Origin: Thiolapillus brandeum
Lineage (GTDB): Bacteria > Pseudomonadota > Gammaproteobacteria > Chromatiales > Chromatiaceae
Length of the DNA: 7,424 nucleotides
Assembly (NCBI GenBank): GCA_011051425.1
Contig: DRLF01000365.1
Location: 1-7,424, forward strand
Direction: 5' to 3'
The notes beneath the pieces are model-generated. The model saw nothing but the letters and a program-made list of their open reading frames with translations. It ran no database searches and was not told the origin of the DNA. Position numbers and translations under genes: made by a program. This document shows positions 6,348-7,424 of this stretch, piece after piece. Each line of letters opens with the position of its first letter. The first letter of the stretch is position 1.

Positions 6348-6494
6348 GGGGTGGTGTCTGATCGGAAAAACGCCGTAAATACATCCATGGCCGCTCCTTG
6401 GCATCCTGCCATCGCGGCACTCGTGCATCCTTGCACATCGTACGCTCCGCGTCGGCATCCCTGCCTCCGAGGTTTTCCGATCAGATACCACCCC
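6348..6494. repeat. 147-bp inner palindromic repeat with 22-bp inverted ends
   Basis: Bases 6348-6369 pair with 6473-6494 at 21 of 22 positions; the sole exception, 6356/6486, is a G/T. The left arm begins GGGGTGGTGTCTGATCGG and the right arm ends CCGATCAGATACCACCCC. Between them lie the short hairpins annotated separately. The structure resembles the dispersed multi-hairpin intergenic repeats remembered from several gammaproteobacterial genomes, but no copy number can be given from one window. It may be nested inside the outer element or be an integral part of its long imperfect palindrome. The frame crossing it (minus strand, from 6491) has low-complexity Cys/Arg-rich content and is not a convincing gene. 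Confidence 0.8.
6382..6465 (-). other. Array of GGA-loop hairpins, possible CsrA/RsmA-type binding sites
   Basis: Read on the minus strand, four copies of a CA(N)GGATG motif occur. Three are closed by perfect stems: GGCA-GGGA-TGCC (6465-6454), GTGCA-AGGA-TGCAC (6436-6423) and TGGCA-GGA-TGCCA (6411-6399). The fourth, CATGGATG (6389-6382), has no stable stem of its own. The outer stem pairs differ between copies while the GGATG core stays, so pairing and loop look conserved separately. Known CsrA sites have GGA in a hairpin loop, with an in vitro consensus near RUACARGGAUGU and CsrB repeats of CAGGA(U/C/A)G. The second hairpin fits the former at 10 of 12 positions and the third contains CAGGATG exactly. 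Direction matches the dUTPase-modABC transcript. Binding is inferred only, and transcription of this segment is not shown. Confidence 0.4.
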
Positions 6495-6534
6495 GCCTTA
6501 TCAATAACTTAGGAACTTAGATGACGTGGTCCTG

Positions 6535-6544
6535 GCAGCAATTC
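6535..6544. repeat. Target-site duplication, right copy
   Basis: Exact direct copy of GCAGCAATTC at 6311-6320, immediately outside the CCTG end of the element. The following bases up to yadG (6545-6616) show no gene, no convincing promoter and no terminator. Confidence 0.75.
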
Positions 6545-6616
6545 GGTAGTGATGGATTCCAGGGGGCTTTCGTTGGACAATAGGCCAATCCAAAACCTAT
6601 GGCGACAAACCCTGAC

Positions 6617-7424
6617 ATGAGCCAAGCCGTAAAACTCCGCCAGCTGAAAAAAACCTATGCCAATGGCACTGAGGCGCTGAAAGGTATCGACCTGGATGTG
6701 GAGAGCGGTGATTTCTTTGCCTTGCTCGGCCCCAATGGCGCCGGCAAATCCACGGCCATCGGTATTTTCAGTTCCCTGGTGCGCAAGACCTCCGGGCGGG
6801 TGGAGGTGTTCGGCCACGACCTGGATCGCGAGCCCCAGGAAGTGAAGCGCCATATCGGCCTGGTGCCCCAGGATTTCAATTTCAACCAGTGGGAGCCCGT
6901 GGAGGAGATCGTCATCAACCAGGCGGGTTATTACGGCATCCCCCGCCGCCAGGCCTATGGCAAGGCGAAACGGGTGCTCAAGGAACTGGACCTGTGGGGC
7001 AAGCGCCGCGCCCAGGCGCGCAGCCTATCCGGGGGTATGAAGCGCCGCCTGATGATTGCCCGGGCCCTGGTGCATGAGCCGCCGCTGATGATACTGGACG
7101 AGCCCACGGCGGGAGTGGATATCGAGATCCGCCGCAGCATGTGGGCCTTCATGCAGCAGCTCAACGCCGACGGCACCACCATCATCCTCACTACCCACTA
7201 CCTGGAGGAGGCCGAGCAGCTGTGCCGGCGCATCGCCATCATCGACCACGGCCGCATCGTGGATGACACCACCATCAAGGCCCTGCTCGCCAAGCTGGAG
7301 AAGGAGACCTACGTGCTGGACCTGCTGGAACCCGTCACCCGGGTGCCCGAGCTGGGTGACTTCACGGTGCGCCTCATCGACTCGCGCACGCTGGAGGTGG
7401 ACATCTCCCACCGCGAGGCCCTCA
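6617..7424 (+). CDS. yadG: YadG-type ABC exporter ATP-binding protein (3' end beyond window)
   Basis: The first 269 residues of an ABC-2-type exporter ATPase run open to the window edge; E. coli YadG has 308 residues, so about 40 are missing. Visible motifs are Walker A GPNGAGKST (38-46), Q-loop Q85 in VPQDFNFN, signature LSGGMKR (137-143), Walker B LMILDEP (157-163), D-loop AGVD (165-168) and switch histidine H194 in TTHYLEEAE. Similarity to YadG is dense along the whole length (NQAGYYGI, LDLWGKR, RRLMIARAL). The usual partner is the permease YadH, expected just downstream outside the window. The substrate is not firmly established. The start at 6617 (MSQAVKLRQLKKTY) aligns with the E. coli start; an in-frame ATG at 6599 adds six residues. 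Neither has a clear ribosome site. It diverges from the TSUP-dUTPase-mod genes, and the mobile element ends 82 bases upstream, so its promoter may lie within or next to the element. Confidence 0.93.
   Translation, partial: MSQAVKLRQLKKTYANGTEALKGIDLDVESGDFFALLGPNGAGKSTAIGIFSSLVRKTSGRVEVFGHDLDREPQEVKRHIGLVPQDFNFNQWEPVEEIVINQAGYYGIPRRQAYGKAKRVLKELDLWGKRRAQARSLSGGMKRRLMIARALVHEPPLMILDEPTAGVDIEIRRSMWAFMQQLNADGTTIILTTHYLEEAEQLCRRIAIIDHGRIVDDTTIKALLAKLEKETYVLDLLEPVTRVPELGDFTVRLIDSRTLEVDISHREAL

Larger units (their letters stand above)
6321..6534. mobile_element. 214-bp non-coding MITE-like element or insertion sequence remnant
   Basis: The left end begins CAGGGTCCCGTCATCTAAAT (6321-6340). The reverse complement of the right end begins CAGGACCACGTCATCTAAGT (6534-6515). 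These agree at 16 of 20 positions, including an unbroken CGTCATCTAA block. The element is bounded by the 10-bp repeat at 6311-6320 and 6535-6544. No transposase is encoded. End sequence and duplication length are compatible with an IS4-family origin (usual duplications about 9-13 bp), but that assignment is from memory. The right arm contains a near-perfect 8-bp tandem, TAACTTAG/GAACTTAG (6505-6520), and is 13 bases longer than the left arm. Most of the interior is the 147-bp structure at 6348-6494. The element interrupts the TSUP remnant and leaves 82 bases between its end and the yadG start. Confidence 0.7.

Noticed and set aside
6348..6494. CRISPR array
   Set aside because: The repeated CATCC units are 5-14 bases, spaced unevenly (20, 24 and 30 bases) and form hairpins; there are no uniform repeats, spacers or cas genes.
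6509..6853. Minus-strand 114-residue frame overlapping yadG
   Set aside because: It is a shadow of yadG in its first two thirds. Its last residues run through the duplication into the element, and similarity to a TSUP protein there could not be established.

Overview
The window reads as a chromosomal segment of a GC-rich gammaproteobacterium. The relA, yadG and modABC products all look gammaproteobacterial, and a secreted DsrE-fold protein plus a YfcA-like TSUP exporter remnant would fit a sulfur-metabolising lineage. That lineage call rests on remembered family resemblance, not on a search.

Layout. Bases 1-182 are a leader with a plausible sigma-70 promoter and a strong ribosome binding site. 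They precede a small exported DsrE-like protein (183-686, +). After a 159-base gap comes full-length relA (846-3020, +), the ribosome-associated (p)ppGpp synthetase with a degenerate hydrolase domain. relA meets, with no base between the two stop codons, a minus-strand operon. In its own 5'-3' order that operon is TSUP remnant (6320-6183), dimeric dUTPase (6148-5528), modA (5520-4765), modB (4768-4085) and modC (4088-3021). The last three are the periplasmic, membrane and ATPase parts of a molybdate ABC importer, joined by two 4-base start/stop overlaps. The right end holds the first 269 codons of a yadG-type ABC exporter ATPase on the plus strand, cut by the window edge.

The most unusual part is 6311-6544, between the minus-strand operon and yadG. 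A 214-bp non-coding element (6321-6534) has imperfect ~20-bp terminal inverted repeats beginning CAGG and is flanked by a perfect 10-bp direct repeat, so it looks like a MITE or a decayed insertion sequence. Inside it is a second structure (6348-6494), bounded by 22-bp inverted repeats with one mismatch. Read on the minus strand, this core holds three short hairpins whose loops present GGA in the context CA(N)GGATG, and a fourth such motif without a good hairpin. This resembles the binding sites of the post-transcriptional regulator CsrA/RsmA and the repeats of CsrB-type sponge RNAs. The core lies sense-oriented upstream of the dUTPase-modABC genes and truncates the TSUP gene. The candidate new system is therefore a dispersed repeat that may carry CsrA-type binding sites into transcripts. 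The element and its repeats are seen directly; the CsrA link is inference.
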